Below, in pieces: positions 31,743-42,099 of a stretch of 64,000 bases of DNA. This DNA comes from Eonycteris spelaea (lineage: Eukaryota > Chordata > Mammalia > Chiroptera > Pteropodidae). How positions within the stretch are numbered: position 1 is the stretch's first letter; every line of letters begins with the position of its first letter. Under the pieces are notes generated by a model that did no database searches, was not told where the DNA came from, and saw only the letters and a list, made by a program, of their open reading frames with translations. A program made the position numbers and the translations under genes. The DNA lies in the NCBI GenBank assembly GCA_003508835.1, contig PUFA01000164.1, forward strand, positions 3,006,001 to 3,070,000, written 5' to 3'.

Positions 31743-33439
31743 TCCAATATTAGAACACCTAAAAATATAAAGCAAACATACACTGATAGAACTTAGGACA
31801 GAAATAGGTAGCAATACAATAATAGTAGGAGATTTGAATACTCCACTTTCAATAAGGGACAGAACATCCAAAGAGAAGATAAAGAAGATGGAACTTGAGT
31901 AATACTCTAGACTAGAAAAACCTGACAAACATACTGTATTCCCAACGACAGCAGAATATACATTATTCTCGAGGGCATATGAATATTTCTCTAAGCATAT
32001 GTTAGGTCACAAAATAAATTTCAACAAATTTAAGAGAACTGAAATCATATCAGGTATTTTTTTCTGACATGGTATGAAACTAGAAATCAATAACAAAAAC
32101 ATAATTGAAAAATTTGCAAATTAAACAATACACTCTAAGCAATCACTAAGTCAAAAAGAAATCAATAAAGGAAGTTAGAAAATACCTCAAGACGAATTAA
32201 AAGCAAAACATGAGAAACCAAATGTATGGGGTACAGCGAAAGCAGTACTAATAGGAAAGTTCATCGTGATAAATATCTACATTAAAAAAGAAGAAAGATC
32301 TCAAATAAACAACCTAACTGTACTCCAAAGAACTGGAAAAAAGAACATACTAACTCCAAAGGTAGCAGAAGAAAGAAAATAAAAAAATATTAGAGGATAA
32401 ATAAACCAAAGAGAAAATAGTAGAGTAATAGAAAAAAATCAACAAAACTAGAAGCTGAGTTTTTTTTATTTTGAAAAATAAAAACTTGATAAACTTTAGA
32501 CTGAAAAAAAGACATGAGACAAATAAATATGATCAGAAATGGAAAAAGAGACATTACAAATGTCACAGAAATGAAAAGGATCATAACAAAATACTATTAA
32601 AGATTATATGTCAACAAAATAGATAACCTAGAAGAAATGGATAAATTCCTAGAAACACACAACCAATCATGAAGTAATAGAAAGTCTAAATAGAACTATA
32701 ACTACTATGAAGACTGAATTAGTAATCAAAAACCTCTCAACAATAAAAAGCCCAGGACCACTTGTTTTCATTGGTAAATTGTACCAAACATTTAAAGCAG
32801 AATTAACATCAATTCTTCTCAAACTCTTCCAGAAACCAAAGAGAAAGGAGCATTTCTAAACATATTTTATGAAGCCAGCATTACCCTGATATGAAAGCCA
32901 GGCACAGACACCACATGAAAAGAAAGCTACAGACTAATATTCTAAATGAACATAGATATAAAATTCCTCAATAAAATAATAGCCAACCAAATTCAACAGC
33001 ACATTAAAAGACTCATATACTAGGAACAAGTGAAATTTATCCCTAGGATATAAGAATATTTCAACATATGAAAATCAATTAATGTGATATACCACATAAT
33101 AGAATAAAAGATAAAAATCATGTCATCTCAATAATACAGAAAAAAAAAGTCAAAATCCAGTGCCCTTTCATGATAAAAACCCTTAATGAATTAGGAATAG
33201 AAGGAAGTTATCTCAACATAAAAAATACCACATTTGATGAGCCCATAGCTAACAGCATACTCAACCATGAAAAGCTAAAAGTTTTTCTTCTAAGATAGAA
33301 GTAAAACAAGGATGCTCAATCTGCTACATCTATTTACCGCAGTACTGACGTTTTAACTAGAGCAACTAAGAAAAAGAAAGAAAAGGCGCCCACATATGAA
33401 AGAAAGAAGAAATATGTCCCTGTTTCTGGATAAATGATC

Positions 33440-33502
33440 ATATATATACACATATGTATATACATGTATTTTAGTTATTTATATATATATATATATATAT
33501 AA
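33440..33502. repeat. (TA)n-rich tract in L1
   Basis: Interrupted TATACA units, then (AT)10 ending at 33500, directly after the degraded active-site segment of ORF2. Confidence 0.9.
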
Positions 33503-33849
33503 AGATTCAATAAAAAATTAGAAAAAACTCATTCAATAAAGTTCCAGGATACAAATTCAACATTAAAAAATCAGTTGTTTTTCTAGACATAAACCACAGG
33601 CTATATAAAAAGAAAATTAGGAAAACAGTCTCATTTAAAATAGCACAAAAAGAATTAAATACCGAGGAATAAACTTACATAAGTAAATGAAAGACTTGTA
33701 TACTGAAAACTAAAAAAACACTGATGAAAGAAATTGAACAAGACACAAAAAGTAAAAAGGCTTAATATCACTAACCATCAAGGAAATGCAAACCAAAATC
33801 AAACCAAAATCAAAATGAGATATCAACTCACATTTGTTAGGATGGCTAT

Positions 33850-33853
<4 letters not shown>

Positions 33854-33897
<44 letters not shown>
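33854..33897. repeat. Poly-A run (A44) inside L1 ORF2
   Basis: Forty-four consecutive A between 'atggctattatt' and 'gacaaagggtgaatgtgg'. It corresponds to the short A-rich linker of L1 ('atggttatcatcaaagagac' in the copy at 49904-49923), so it is an internal expansion, not a retroposon tail. Confidence 0.95.
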
Positions 33898-33899
<2 letters not shown>

Positions 33900-34796
33900 C
33901 AAAGGGTGAATGTGGAGAAATTAGAATTCTTAGAATTCTTGTATACTGTAGGTTGAAATGCAAAATGGTGCTACTGCTATGGAAAACACTATGAAGGTTC
34001 CCCAAAATTAAAAATAGAACTACCATATAATCTAGCTATTCTACTTCTGGGTAGTTATATAAAAGGACTGAAATCAGGATCATAAAGATATATTAGCTAT
34101 ATTCATTGCAGCACTATCTATAATAGCTGAGATGTAAAACTGCCCATTGACAAATTAATAGATAAAGGAAATGCGGTATATACGTAAAGTGGAATACTGT
34201 TCAGCCTTTAAAACGAAGGAAGTTTTGTAATACATGTTAACATGTATGAACCTGGAGGACATTATGTTATGTAAGCCAGGTACAGAAAGAAACATACAGC
34301 ATGATTCCACTTAATACTAGATACCTAAAATAATCAAATTCATAGAATCAAAGAGAACAGTGGTTTCCAGGAGCTGGTAGAGGGGAAATGAGAAATTACT
34401 AATCAACAGGCATAAAGTTTCAGTCAAACAAGGTAAATATACTCTAGAGATCTGTTGTAGAACTTCGTACTTATGATCAACAATGCACTATACAGTCAAA
34501 AATTTGTTAAAGTGTAGATCCCATATTGAGTATTTGTACCAAAATAAAGTAAAAAAAAAAACCCTAAACTAAAAATCTCATATAAATACCTCAAGTTTAT
34601 TGCTTCGTAAAACTATAAAACAAAAATAAATGGGCAATATGAATAGAAACAAACCAGTGTCGATAAAATTAAACTTTTAATATTAAATATAATGTAATTA
34701 TTGATATGAATCTGTTAAAATTAAATCCCCACATACTGCATGATTTTAATGTAAATGCTATAACACAGGTACATTCTAAATAATATAAATTACAAC

Positions 34797-34856
34797 ATAT
34801 ATTATATATATGTATATATATACATATCACATGTACATATATCTGCATATATATAA
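34797..34856. repeat. TA/CATA-rich tract
   Basis: 'tatattatatatatgtatatatatacatat' followed by 'catgtacatatatctgcatatatata'. It lies between two oppositely oriented L1 copies. Confidence 0.85.
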
Positions 34857-34879
34857 CAGATATGATATTTAAAGACTAA

Positions 34880-35420
34880 TAACAAAATGAACACACATCA
34901 ATTTACCACCTAGTGTAAGATATCATCACCAACTTTGATACTTGCTATGAGTCCTAAGAACTCTTTGATCTTTTCTCCATCCTCACCTGGTAATCTCTAC
35001 ATTGATTTCTCAGTTTATTATTCCTTTCATTATAATTTTAGCAAACGTGTACATATCAAAGTTATATATTGTTTAGGTTCTCCCTTTTTGGGAATTTATA
35101 TAATGGGCATAGTCATTCATGACTTTCTTTTTTTCCTTTCTGCATTAATTTTTTTGCCATTTATTCTTGTTGATGTTTGCAGCTAAAGCTCACTGGCTTT
35201 TACCACTGTGTATATTTGTAGTACATAGAATATGCATACTATTTTTAATAAACATTTGTTTTACTTTTTATATTATAAATGTTTTTGCTATGAACTCTAA
35301 TGCCTGTCTCCTTGCCTTCAAGTATAAGAATTTCACTAGTATACATTCCTAAACAGGAAATTTTATTATTTATATATACACATCTTCAACTTGATAGGTG
35401 ATATTAAATGGATTTTCAAT
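34880..35420 (-). mobile_element. Old L1M 3' UTR/ORF2 fragment, antisense
   Basis: Plus-strand order 'caatttaccacctagtgtaagatatcatcacc', 'ccatcctcacctggtaatctctacattgatttctc', 'ttgggaatttatataatgggcatagtcattcatgac', 'acatttgttttactttttatattataaatgtttttgctatgaactc' and 'ttcaacttgataggtgatattaaatgga'. It follows the antisense L1M 3' region (…ggtaaccactatcctgatttt… tggaatcatacagtatgtattc… gtacatgtctttt…). Strongly diverged. Confidence 0.65.
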
Positions 35421-35584
35421 GAAAAAGTTTTTAAAAGTTACACTGTTACTCTGCAGTTGCAATTTTCATGGTTGTTATAGGAAATAAATGTCGTTATATT
35501 TTCTCTCTTTTGCCAAGTGAAGACATTGGTTCTTAAACAGAATACTGATGGCATCCCTTCACTCAACATCATGAGCTTAAATGG

Positions 35585-35775
35585 AAGCGGTCATATCTCC
35601 TGCTAAGTTTATCAATGATTTCTATATCAGAAAAAATGGATGCTTTTCTGTCCTTATTGTTACTAGATCTGACTTTAGCAATGTTGAACAGCTCTTCTTT
35701 TTCAAAACTTGTTCTTCTTCTGCCTTCTATAGTATATTTTCCCAGTTGTATTTACTTCTTTGTCTACTTTTGTAT
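35585..35775 (+). pseudogene. L2 reverse-transcriptase fragment
   Basis: 'aatggatgcttttctgtccttattgttactagatctgactttagcaatgttgaacagctcttctttttcaaaacttgttcttcttct' lines up with the L2 ORF2 segment '…[27 protein letters not shown]', around reverse-transcriptase motif A. Two overlapping frames each keep part of it (FSVLI in one, LLLDLTLA in the other), showing frameshifts. Confidence 0.7.
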
Positions 35776-35854
35776 CAAATATATAAATTTGTCACAAAAA
35801 TTTTATACTTTCTGACTTCATTTCCTCTGCTAATATGTATCCAATCTACTACCA

Positions 35855-36224
35855 TACTATGATCTAAATGTTTGCGTCCTTCTAAAATTCATGTGTTGAA
35901 ATCCTAACCCACCAATGTGTTGGTATGAGGAGGTGGGGCCTTTGGAAGGAGTTTAGCTTATAAAGATAGAGACCTAATGAATGGAATAAGTACTCTTATA
36001 AAAGAGACCGTGAAGAACTCTCCTGTTCCTTCTGCCAATGTTAGGACACAGCTAGAAGATAGCTTTTTACAAACAAAGAAATGGGCCCCAACAAGACATC
36101 AATCTACCAGCACCTTGATTTTGGAATTCCCAGCCTTTATAACTGTTAAAACTAAATGTTTGTTGTTTAAGGCACCCAGTTAATAGTATTTTTGTTATAG
36201 CAGTCCAAATGGACTAAGTCAGTC
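35855..36224 (+). mobile_element. Solo LTR, MaLR/MLT1-type
   Basis: Starts 'tactatgatctaaatgtttgcgtcc'. It has 'attcatgtgttgaaatcctaaccc', 'gtgttggtatgaggaggtggggcctttgg', 'tactcttataaaagagacc', 'cagcaccttgattttggaattcccagcc' and 'gtttaaggcacccagt', and ends 'ggactaagtca'. Complete LTR without internal sequence. Confidence 0.88.
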
Positions 36225-37529
36225 CCCAATTCTTCAAAAATTCAAATCCTATGTAGAATAAATATCATACATTGTTTTTAATATTCATGATTGACTTGAA
36301 TGTGAAAAAAAATCTTTCTAGAGCACATTTTATGTTATCAACTCTGTATAAAAATATTCAGTAACGGATTAACAATAATATTTATTAATTTGCATAATCA
36401 TTTTATTTCCTTTTACAATGCAAAGAGAATAGTTGGTACCACTGTAACTTGGTTTGCCTTTATTAGAGATTAAGGTTTGGTATCCTTAAGCAACTTGGAC
36501 CCCAAAGCGAGAGTTCATGTACTGAAAGTGTAAGCAATTAAAATACTACCAAGGAAAATGTTTTCCTACAACCAGAGAGAGGGCACTTCCTCTCGGACCT
36601 TGGAAATTATCATCATACGGTTATCAGGGGATGCAGAGTTTTTCACACTTCAGGCACAAAATTGAAAGTGTCTAACTGTTTCCTTCTCTCCTCACATACT
36701 GAGCTCTGTGTATTTTTGTTAAAGGAAGGATTAAACAACCTGTCAGCACATATATATTGGTTTAGAGACTCTTATCATGTGGAGGGGCTCTAGTCTATAC
36801 AGAAAGACATTATTAGAAACTTAGAGTCAAGAGAATAATTGTAACTTAGCATTTATATTGGCTTAAGGAATCAACTATAGTCCTCTCCCTTAGTGTTTCA
36901 TACTGCAAACCTGTTGTTTTTAATTTTCTGAGTGTGACAACCCACTGTGCTTAAACAGCAGCTCTTAATCAGAACACAATAATTAGATAGTTAGAGCCTG
37001 CGTGATATTTAGATATTCAGAGGGGCTGAATTACACAGAAACAGGTTCACAAAGTTATTTTTTCTTTCTTTTTTCTGAATTATCATGTGATTTCTCTTTA
37101 AGTATTACCATCTGGATATATGTTATAATTTGCTTGTATCAATCATTTAGTGTATAGCAATAAATGCCACAAAGACATATACTCACATACACACATACAG
37201 TAACAACATAGGGAAAGAATAAGAAAGCAATAAGAAGCTGTTGTAAAATCTTTTAAATAAAATATATTTAACAAGGAGAGGAAACCCGCTTAGTTGGCGA
37301 ATCTTTTAACTTCAAGGTAACTTCCCTTGTCCATACTCTGAATTTCTCTTAATTTGACTGCAACACACGTTCAGTTGCTCACAGGACAAGAATCAAGTTT
37401 TTAGTGAGGGAATTCCTTATTAAATGTCAATCCTTTCAAGGTGTGGGAGAAAAAGTCTTTAGAATATAGTCAATTACTATTATACATCTCTGCAACTCTA
37501 ATTTGATACTCTGTTATCCCCTAGATAAC
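36225..37529. other. AT-rich intronic DNA, no feature recognised
   Basis: Unique. A somewhat GC-richer patch lies at 36480-36720. No gene or repeat supported. Confidence 0.4.
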
Positions 37530-37802
37530 CTCTCTTCTCTCCTCTCCTCTCCTCTCCTCTCCTCTCCTCTCTTCTCTTCTCTTCTCTTCTCTCTTCTCTC
37601 CTCTCCTCTCCTCTCCTCTCCTCTCCCTTCCCTCCTCTCCCTCCCCTCCCCTCCCTCCCCTCCTCTCCCCTCCTCTCCTCTCCCTTCCCCTCCTCTCCCC
37701 TCCCCTCCCCTCTCCTCCTCCTCTCCTCTCCTCTTCTCTCCTCCCCTCTCTTCCTCTCCCTTCCCTCCCCTCCCCTCCTTTCCTCCTCTCTCCTCTCTTC
37801 TC
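37530..37802. repeat. 270 bp pure polypyrimidine tract (TCTCC/CTCTT)n
   Basis: From 37531 to 37801 the plus strand contains only C and T, built from CTCCT, TTCTC and CCCTC units. The minus strand (the gene's sense strand) is pure purine. The long frames across it on both strands (106 and 148 residues, Ser/Leu/Pro or Arg/Gly/Glu repeats) are low-complexity artefacts. Confidence 0.97.
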
Positions 37803-37984
37803 AACAATCTTCTAGTGAAATAACCTAAAATCATTCTGTTGCTTCTTCCATTCCATTTATCCTTACTCAAAATATTTTTGAACATATGCTCCTTTTGGAA
37901 ACTCTCTCCATCTTTGGTTTGTGTGACAACACTTTTCCCTTTGTTCTTACTGACAATCACTCTACTCCTTAACTGCTTTTGTAA

Positions 37985-39065
37985 GCACTTCTTCTTTAAC
38001 CCACTTATCGGTTGATGATCCTAAATCCTTAGCTCTCTCTTCTATCTTTCTAAAAAATCGATCTAAGAAATGATTGTAGCTTCCATGATCATCTATATAA
38101 AGACTCTAACAGCCATATGGTCAAGATTTCTTGTGAACTCAAGGCCCATATTTCAAATGATTTACTCAATATTACAATGTCCCATTGATATGAATGGTAT
38201 GCATCGGGAATATACTAATACAATAAACAGAAATATTAGTGGTGATGAAAAGCCTGCTGTAAAATATTTGAAATTTCTTCCCAAAAGTAACTTAAATGCA
38301 AAAATGAACATGCCATTTTTACTTGTTAATAATCTTGTGATCCCCATTTTAAGTAAGTTAGCATAAATTCTCTATTACATAAGCCAAACTGATCATTCAG
38401 ATTCCAAATTTTTCTATTTCTTTACCTATAATTATTCACAAGTTTGATATCTTTCATAGTTATCTTCTCACTCTCATTGCCACAACATCATTTCTTATTC
38501 GTTGTTATTACCTAACTTTACCAATTCCTATCCCGTAGTCTAAACTCCAATCCTATACTTTATCTGCTATCGAAGTGAAAACTACATAATATCACTCCTT
38601 GTTCAAACTTCTTAAATGGTTCTTCCAGGCACCAAGATATACACATACATACTATTTTGTATTTCATACAGGATCGATCCATTATGCTCAGGGTCTTTCT
38701 TACTTTCTCAACATCAAGTCTTCCTCCTGTTCAAGCCACATGAAACTCCATGTCTCAACAATAATAAATTATTCTACTCCCACTCCTCCTCTCCTAGGCC
38801 TTTCCATTATCTCAGCCCATGTGTGTGATGTTTCAATTGACTGGAATGGCAGTCTACATATTATTTATCTGATAGACACTTGATCATCCCTCAGATCACT
38901 GGCAAATTACAAACTCCCTTACTCCTTCAGGGAGACCAGGGGCTTCCTTTTCTAGTTCTTCTACATTGCCTATATATTATCCATACTTCTAGTACAGTAA
39001 ATACCTAACTGTATTAGGGATATTTGTGTATCTCCTTAATATAATATTAGCTTCTCAAGTCTTAA
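37985..39065 (+). mobile_element. Long L2 copy (ORF2 C-terminus to 3' UTR)
   Basis: Pyrimidine-rich plus strand in L2 order: 'gatgatcctaaatccttagc', 'tgaactcaaggcccatatttcaaatga', 'acataatatcactccttgttcaaacttcttaaatggttcttccaggcacc', 'gccacatgaaactccatg', 'ctcctaggcctttccattatctcagcc' and 'cttctagtacagtaaatacctaac'. The 'ctccttgttcaaacttcttaaatggttcttcc' segment equals L2 'ctcctctgctcaaaaccctccaatggctccc'. About 1.1 kb; no intact frame. Confidence 0.7.
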
Positions 39066-39224
39066 GAACTAGCATTTAATTAATGTACGCTTGCAAAAAT
39101 TAAATTATATTTGAAAAACCCAACTTTCCTTTGGAAAATATCTAAATAGTTATGGTGTGGGAGAACAATCCAAATATAAATGACTAAAGATTAATTTATG
39201 TCAGATTTTGAAATCTATTCATCC

Positions 39225-39400
39225 ATTCTTCAATTGATCATTCACTTGCAAGATGTTTATTGAGCACCTACGTACTAATTGTCCAGAATCTGTCCTTGCC
39301 TTGGGGTACAGAAAGGTAAACAAAACAGAACTTTATTACTCTTATAGGGCTCATAGGCTGGTTTATCTAGAAAAAAGTCAGCACATTACTATTATACAAA
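39225..39400 (-). mobile_element. L2 3' tail, antisense
   Basis: 'tcattcacttgcaagatgtttattgagcacctacgtactaattgtccagaatctgtccttgccttggggtacagaaaggtaaacaaaacag … tagggctcataggctgg' is a clear antisense L2 tail. It faces the preceding plus-strand L2 tail to tail. Confidence 0.85.
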
Positions 39401-40336
39401 GTCACAAAAATCTGTTTAATGATCAATAAATATAATACTAATGGAGTAATGCTGAATCTAAAAATCTAAAATAATTTCTGTATGCTTATAGATATAGAAT
39501 TTCCTTATTTCATTAAAGGCATATGTGTCACATCAACTATAAGTGGTTTTGTTCTTCATGCATATTTGTTTTAAAATTCTTTAGCTTACATAATATTTAT
39601 AATATAGTGGGTAGATTTATACTCAATTTATGTTATTTATGAGACCTCGACACAATAGCATTTTGTCACTGATAATATAAAAATAATATATTCAAATTTA
39701 TAAAGTATAATGGAAAATATAGTAAAAGATTCATAAATATATTAAGCTATTGGTATACTAACAAACAACCTTAAATATTTAAAGAAATTCTTCATAATAA
39801 CATAAAATGGAGCCAAATAGTCAATAACATTTAAGTCACAATGCATACTTTACCTTAAAATATAGGTTAACAATGAAGGTAACAGGCTAATTATCTAAAT
39901 GGAAATTTAGAGAGTGGACTGGAATATCCACAAAACTTTGTTCTTACATTTTAATAACCTTATATGAAGCAGAGACTGAGAATGGTTTTCAAGTTCCATT
40001 TCTGGCATCATACCTTTGTATGCTATTGGACCTCTCACATATTCATGGACATGACTAAGATGGGGTGAACAGAAGCTCATATGCTTAATATTATCATGAA
40101 ATATAACAAATATATAGCCATAAGATGGAAAAACAGCCTGATAAGGTGCAATTCTATATAATGAGAGCAGTAAAATTTTAGTATACTTTGGTAGGATAAA
40201 TTAATGTTAGTAAAATTGCTCAAAATTTCTTTTGAAACCATGTAGATGGCCACACTAACCAGAAAAAGTTTCTAAAGTTTTCCTATATCTCTTTATCATA
40301 AAATGACATAATAAATATATTTTAAAACATCATCAT
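39401..40336. other. AT-rich intronic DNA next to the exon
   Basis: Nothing recognised in the roughly 900 bases downstream (gene direction) of the exon; it appears free of young repeats. Confidence 0.45.
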
Positions 40337-40342
40337 AAATAC
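40337..40342 (-). promoter_or_regulatory. 5' splice donor of the laminin-G exon
   Basis: On the minus strand the exon ends CAG and the intron starts GTATTT. The CAG|GTA core matches the U1 consensus, but +4 to +6 (TTT instead of AGT) are off-consensus, so the donor is of moderate strength. The reading frame continues a few codons into the intron and then stops. Confidence 0.65.
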
Positions 40343-40493
40343 CTGGTTTGCTCCATAAAGATTTGGAAATCCTCCAATAAAGACAGACCCTGATTCTGGC
40401 AATATTTTTCCAGATAGGTGATTGATAGATTCACTTGTTTTTATAGTCCTCCCGAGAATAGTCAGTTCAGCTTTACATGGATCCAAATCTTGC
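40343..40493 (-). CDS. EYS: Internal coding exon, laminin-G-like domain, probable EYS
   Basis: Read on the minus strand, a 151 bp segment is bounded by TTGCAG|GCAAG (acceptor) and AACCAG|GTATTT (donor). The first base completes a codon begun in the previous exon; then come 50 sense codons without a stop, ending on a codon boundary. The peptide runs from QDLDPCKAELTILGR to VFIGGFPNLYGANQ. A hydrophobic strand followed by 'xVFIGGFP' near the end is the usual late signature of laminin-G domains (compare L-Y-V-G-G-L-P in laminins and neurexins). EYS carries several C-terminal laminin-G domains, acts in the photoreceptor extracellular matrix, and has huge AT-rich introns, as here. From memory and unchecked, human EYS has an exon boundary inside the Trp2640 codon (TG|G), and the leading G fits that phase. 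Alternatives are other laminin-G genes (CNTNAP, USH2A, laminin alpha, CRB1). The donor is weak after +3. No lesion is visible, so the exon looks functional. Confidence 0.8.
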
Positions 40494-40530
40494 CTGCAAT
40501 CATATAAAAGGAAAATTTATGCTATTAGTA
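40494..40530 (-). promoter_or_regulatory. Branch site, pyrimidine tract and 3' splice acceptor of the laminin-G exon
   Basis: On the minus strand a TACTAAT heptamer at 40530-40524 matches the mammalian branch-site consensus. Its branch A (40525) lies 31 bases before the end of the intron. It is followed by a short pyrimidine-rich stretch (TTTTCCTTTTAT) and the TTGCAG acceptor at 40499-40494. Spacing and order are those of a working 3' splice site, which supports the exon call. Confidence 0.7.
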
Positions 40531-40860
40531 TGTGTTGTGTAAACATTTGTCTGACAATTATTAACAAAAGAAGAAAGAGTTAAGTAAATAGATTATCTCA
40601 CCATAAAACCAATGAAGCCAGTGGATTAATCTGCTCTAAATTATGAAACCCTTAATGCTTCAAGTATATAGATAAGAAGTTAAATTTTGACAAAACAAAA
40701 AAATTGTAGCAATCCTGTTAATAATAAATCCTGATAAGAAAGGAATCTTTCAACAGTGACTAAGATGACATTAGAGTACAATATTCTACTTTAGTTTTTT
40801 ACATTGTTAAATTTTCTGTATGAGTAAATCATACTGAAAAGTATCAGGTTTAAAAATGGT
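40531..40860. other. Intronic DNA between exon and Tigger-like element
   Basis: AT-rich, nothing recognised. Confidence 0.45.
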
Positions 40861-41480
40861 TATAAGACTGCCCCCTTATCACCAGTTTTATTTTCAATGG
40901 TTTCAGTTAGCTACAGTCAAACATGGTCCCAAAATATTAAATGGAAAATTCCAGAAATAAATAATTCATAAGTTTTTGATTGTGCATCCTTCTGGGTAAC
41001 TTGATGAATCTTGTGTTGTTATATTCCATCCTATATGGAACATGAATTATCCCTTTGTCCAGTGTATCCAATTTTATACCCTATCTGCCCAATAGTCATT
41101 CAGTAGCCATCTTCATTATCAGATGGACTGTCTGGGGTTCCACAGAGTAGCCTAATGCTAAGTCACAATGCCTATGTCATTCATCTCACCTTCATCTCAT
41201 CACTTAAGCACTGTATCATCTCACATCATCACAAGAAGGGTGAATACAGTACAATAAGATAGTTTGAGACTATATTCACAGAACTTTTATTACAACATAT
41301 TTGTTCTATTTTATCATTATTCATTATTGTTAATCTGTTACTGTGCCTAATTTATAAATTAAACTTTATCATAAGTATGTATGTATAAGAGTACATACAG
41401 GGTTCAGTATAGTCTGTGGTTTGAGGCATCCACTGGGGATCTTGGAATATCTCGCTGGGGTGAAAGTGGGACTACTGTAT
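40861..41480. mobile_element. Tigger-like (TcMar/pogo) non-autonomous DNA transposon
   Basis: Left end 'aagactgcccccttatcaccagttttattttcaatggtttcagttagctacagtcaaacatggtcccaaaatattaaatggaaaattccagaaataaataattcataagtt'. Right end 'gtctgtggtttgaggcatccactggggatcttggaat … gtgggactactgta'. The ends are imperfect inverted repeats (TACAGTAGTCCCAC… against TATAAGACTGCCCCC…), next to TA, as for Tigger elements. About 620 bp; no transposase frame. The minus-strand open frame 41404-41634 overlaps its end and is incidental. Confidence 0.85.
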
Positions 41481-41744
41481 CTAGCGCACAATATATCTTT
41501 AGCTTGAAAATATATTGCACTGAGTAATTAGTTGTGGTAATATAAATAGTACCAAGATATAAAGTGTATAAAAAATTAAAAAATGAATAAATCAAATTTA
41601 ACTTAATTAGACAACTCCTAGTAATAATTATCATGTGCCCATATTTTAGGAAGATGAGATAAGAAAATGAAAATACTTTGACAGTACTTTAACATGTAGA
41701 TATGCTCGTCTCATTTACTCTAGCCATCTGTTTAACTAATTGTC
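41481..41744. other. AT-rich intronic DNA, no feature recognised
   Basis: Unique sequence. Confidence 0.4.
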
Positions 41745-41885
41745 TAATCAAGGGATTGAAAACTATGACACAAAGTCAAATATTGTTAGTCACCACTTTG
41801 TAAATAAAGTTTAACTAGAACAGAGCCACACAATTTTTATACATATACCCTATAGCTGCTTTCACAGCAGATTCAGTAGTTGCAA
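41745..41885 (-). mobile_element. Non-autonomous hAT-like DNA transposon, antisense
   Basis: 'ttgtaaataaagtttaactagaacagagccacacaatttttatacatataccctatagctgctttcacagcagattcagtagttgcaatg' is the reverse complement of the family seen at 14232-14401. Confidence 0.75.
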
Positions 41886-42099
41886 TGAATACTCCAAAAA
41901 TCCAAATATATTTACCTTCTAACATTTTATAGAAAAGATGTGGTAGATATACTATCTAATCAATTCATCTGTTTATCTACCAAGCAAGTAAATTTTATTA
42001 TAATCTTTTCCAAGATGATAGTACACGTATTATAAGGCACCTACATAACATTTGCCTATCAATGTCATTCTATATTGTGAATATGTGACAATCGGCCTA

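Larger units (their letters stand above)
31376..34030 (+). pseudogene. L1 ORF2 remnant (endonuclease/reverse transcriptase), dead
   Basis: The start retains 'SIITLNINGLKSP', the conserved N-terminus of the L1 endonuclease (TLNVNGL). The reverse-transcriptase active-site segment normally reading FADD is degraded: codons 33424-33438 read F-W-I-N-D. About 810 bp of the C-terminal half are deleted at 33752/33753, and a 44-base A-run lies downstream. There are many stops. Inactive. Confidence 0.85.
29288..34563 (+). mobile_element. LINE-1, 5'-to-3' complete but internally deleted
   Basis: Starts with the L1 5' UTR signature 'agcaagatggcagagtaggaagtcctgg'. It continues through ORF1- and ORF2-derived sequence and the ORF2 end 'ggaatactgttcagcctttaaaacgaaggaagt', and finishes with a 3' UTR ('gattccacttaatactag … gtggtttccaggagctgg … agtttcagtcaaacaaggt') and poly-A at 34552-34562. 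Length is 5.27 kb against 6.09 kb for the copy at 44559; the difference is a deletion at 33752/33753. It has many stops and frameshifts and is older than the 44.6 kb copy. Antisense to the host gene. Confidence 0.92.
1..40342 (-). other. EYS: Intron 3' of the exon (downstream in gene direction), continuing past the window
   Basis: Everything left of the exon lies downstream of it in the gene's direction. I searched the minus strand for the rest of the laminin-G domain (expected soon after the exon as an F-x-G-C motif) and found no convincing exon. The intron is therefore probably longer than 40 kb, or the next exon is too short or diverged to see by eye. Contents are listed separately. Confidence 0.5.

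Noticed and set aside
37503..37960. Long frames on both strands (106 and 148 residues) over the pyrimidine tract
   Set aside because: They consist of Ser/Leu/Pro or Arg/Gly/Glu repeats made by the simple sequence itself; no start context, domain or splice signal.
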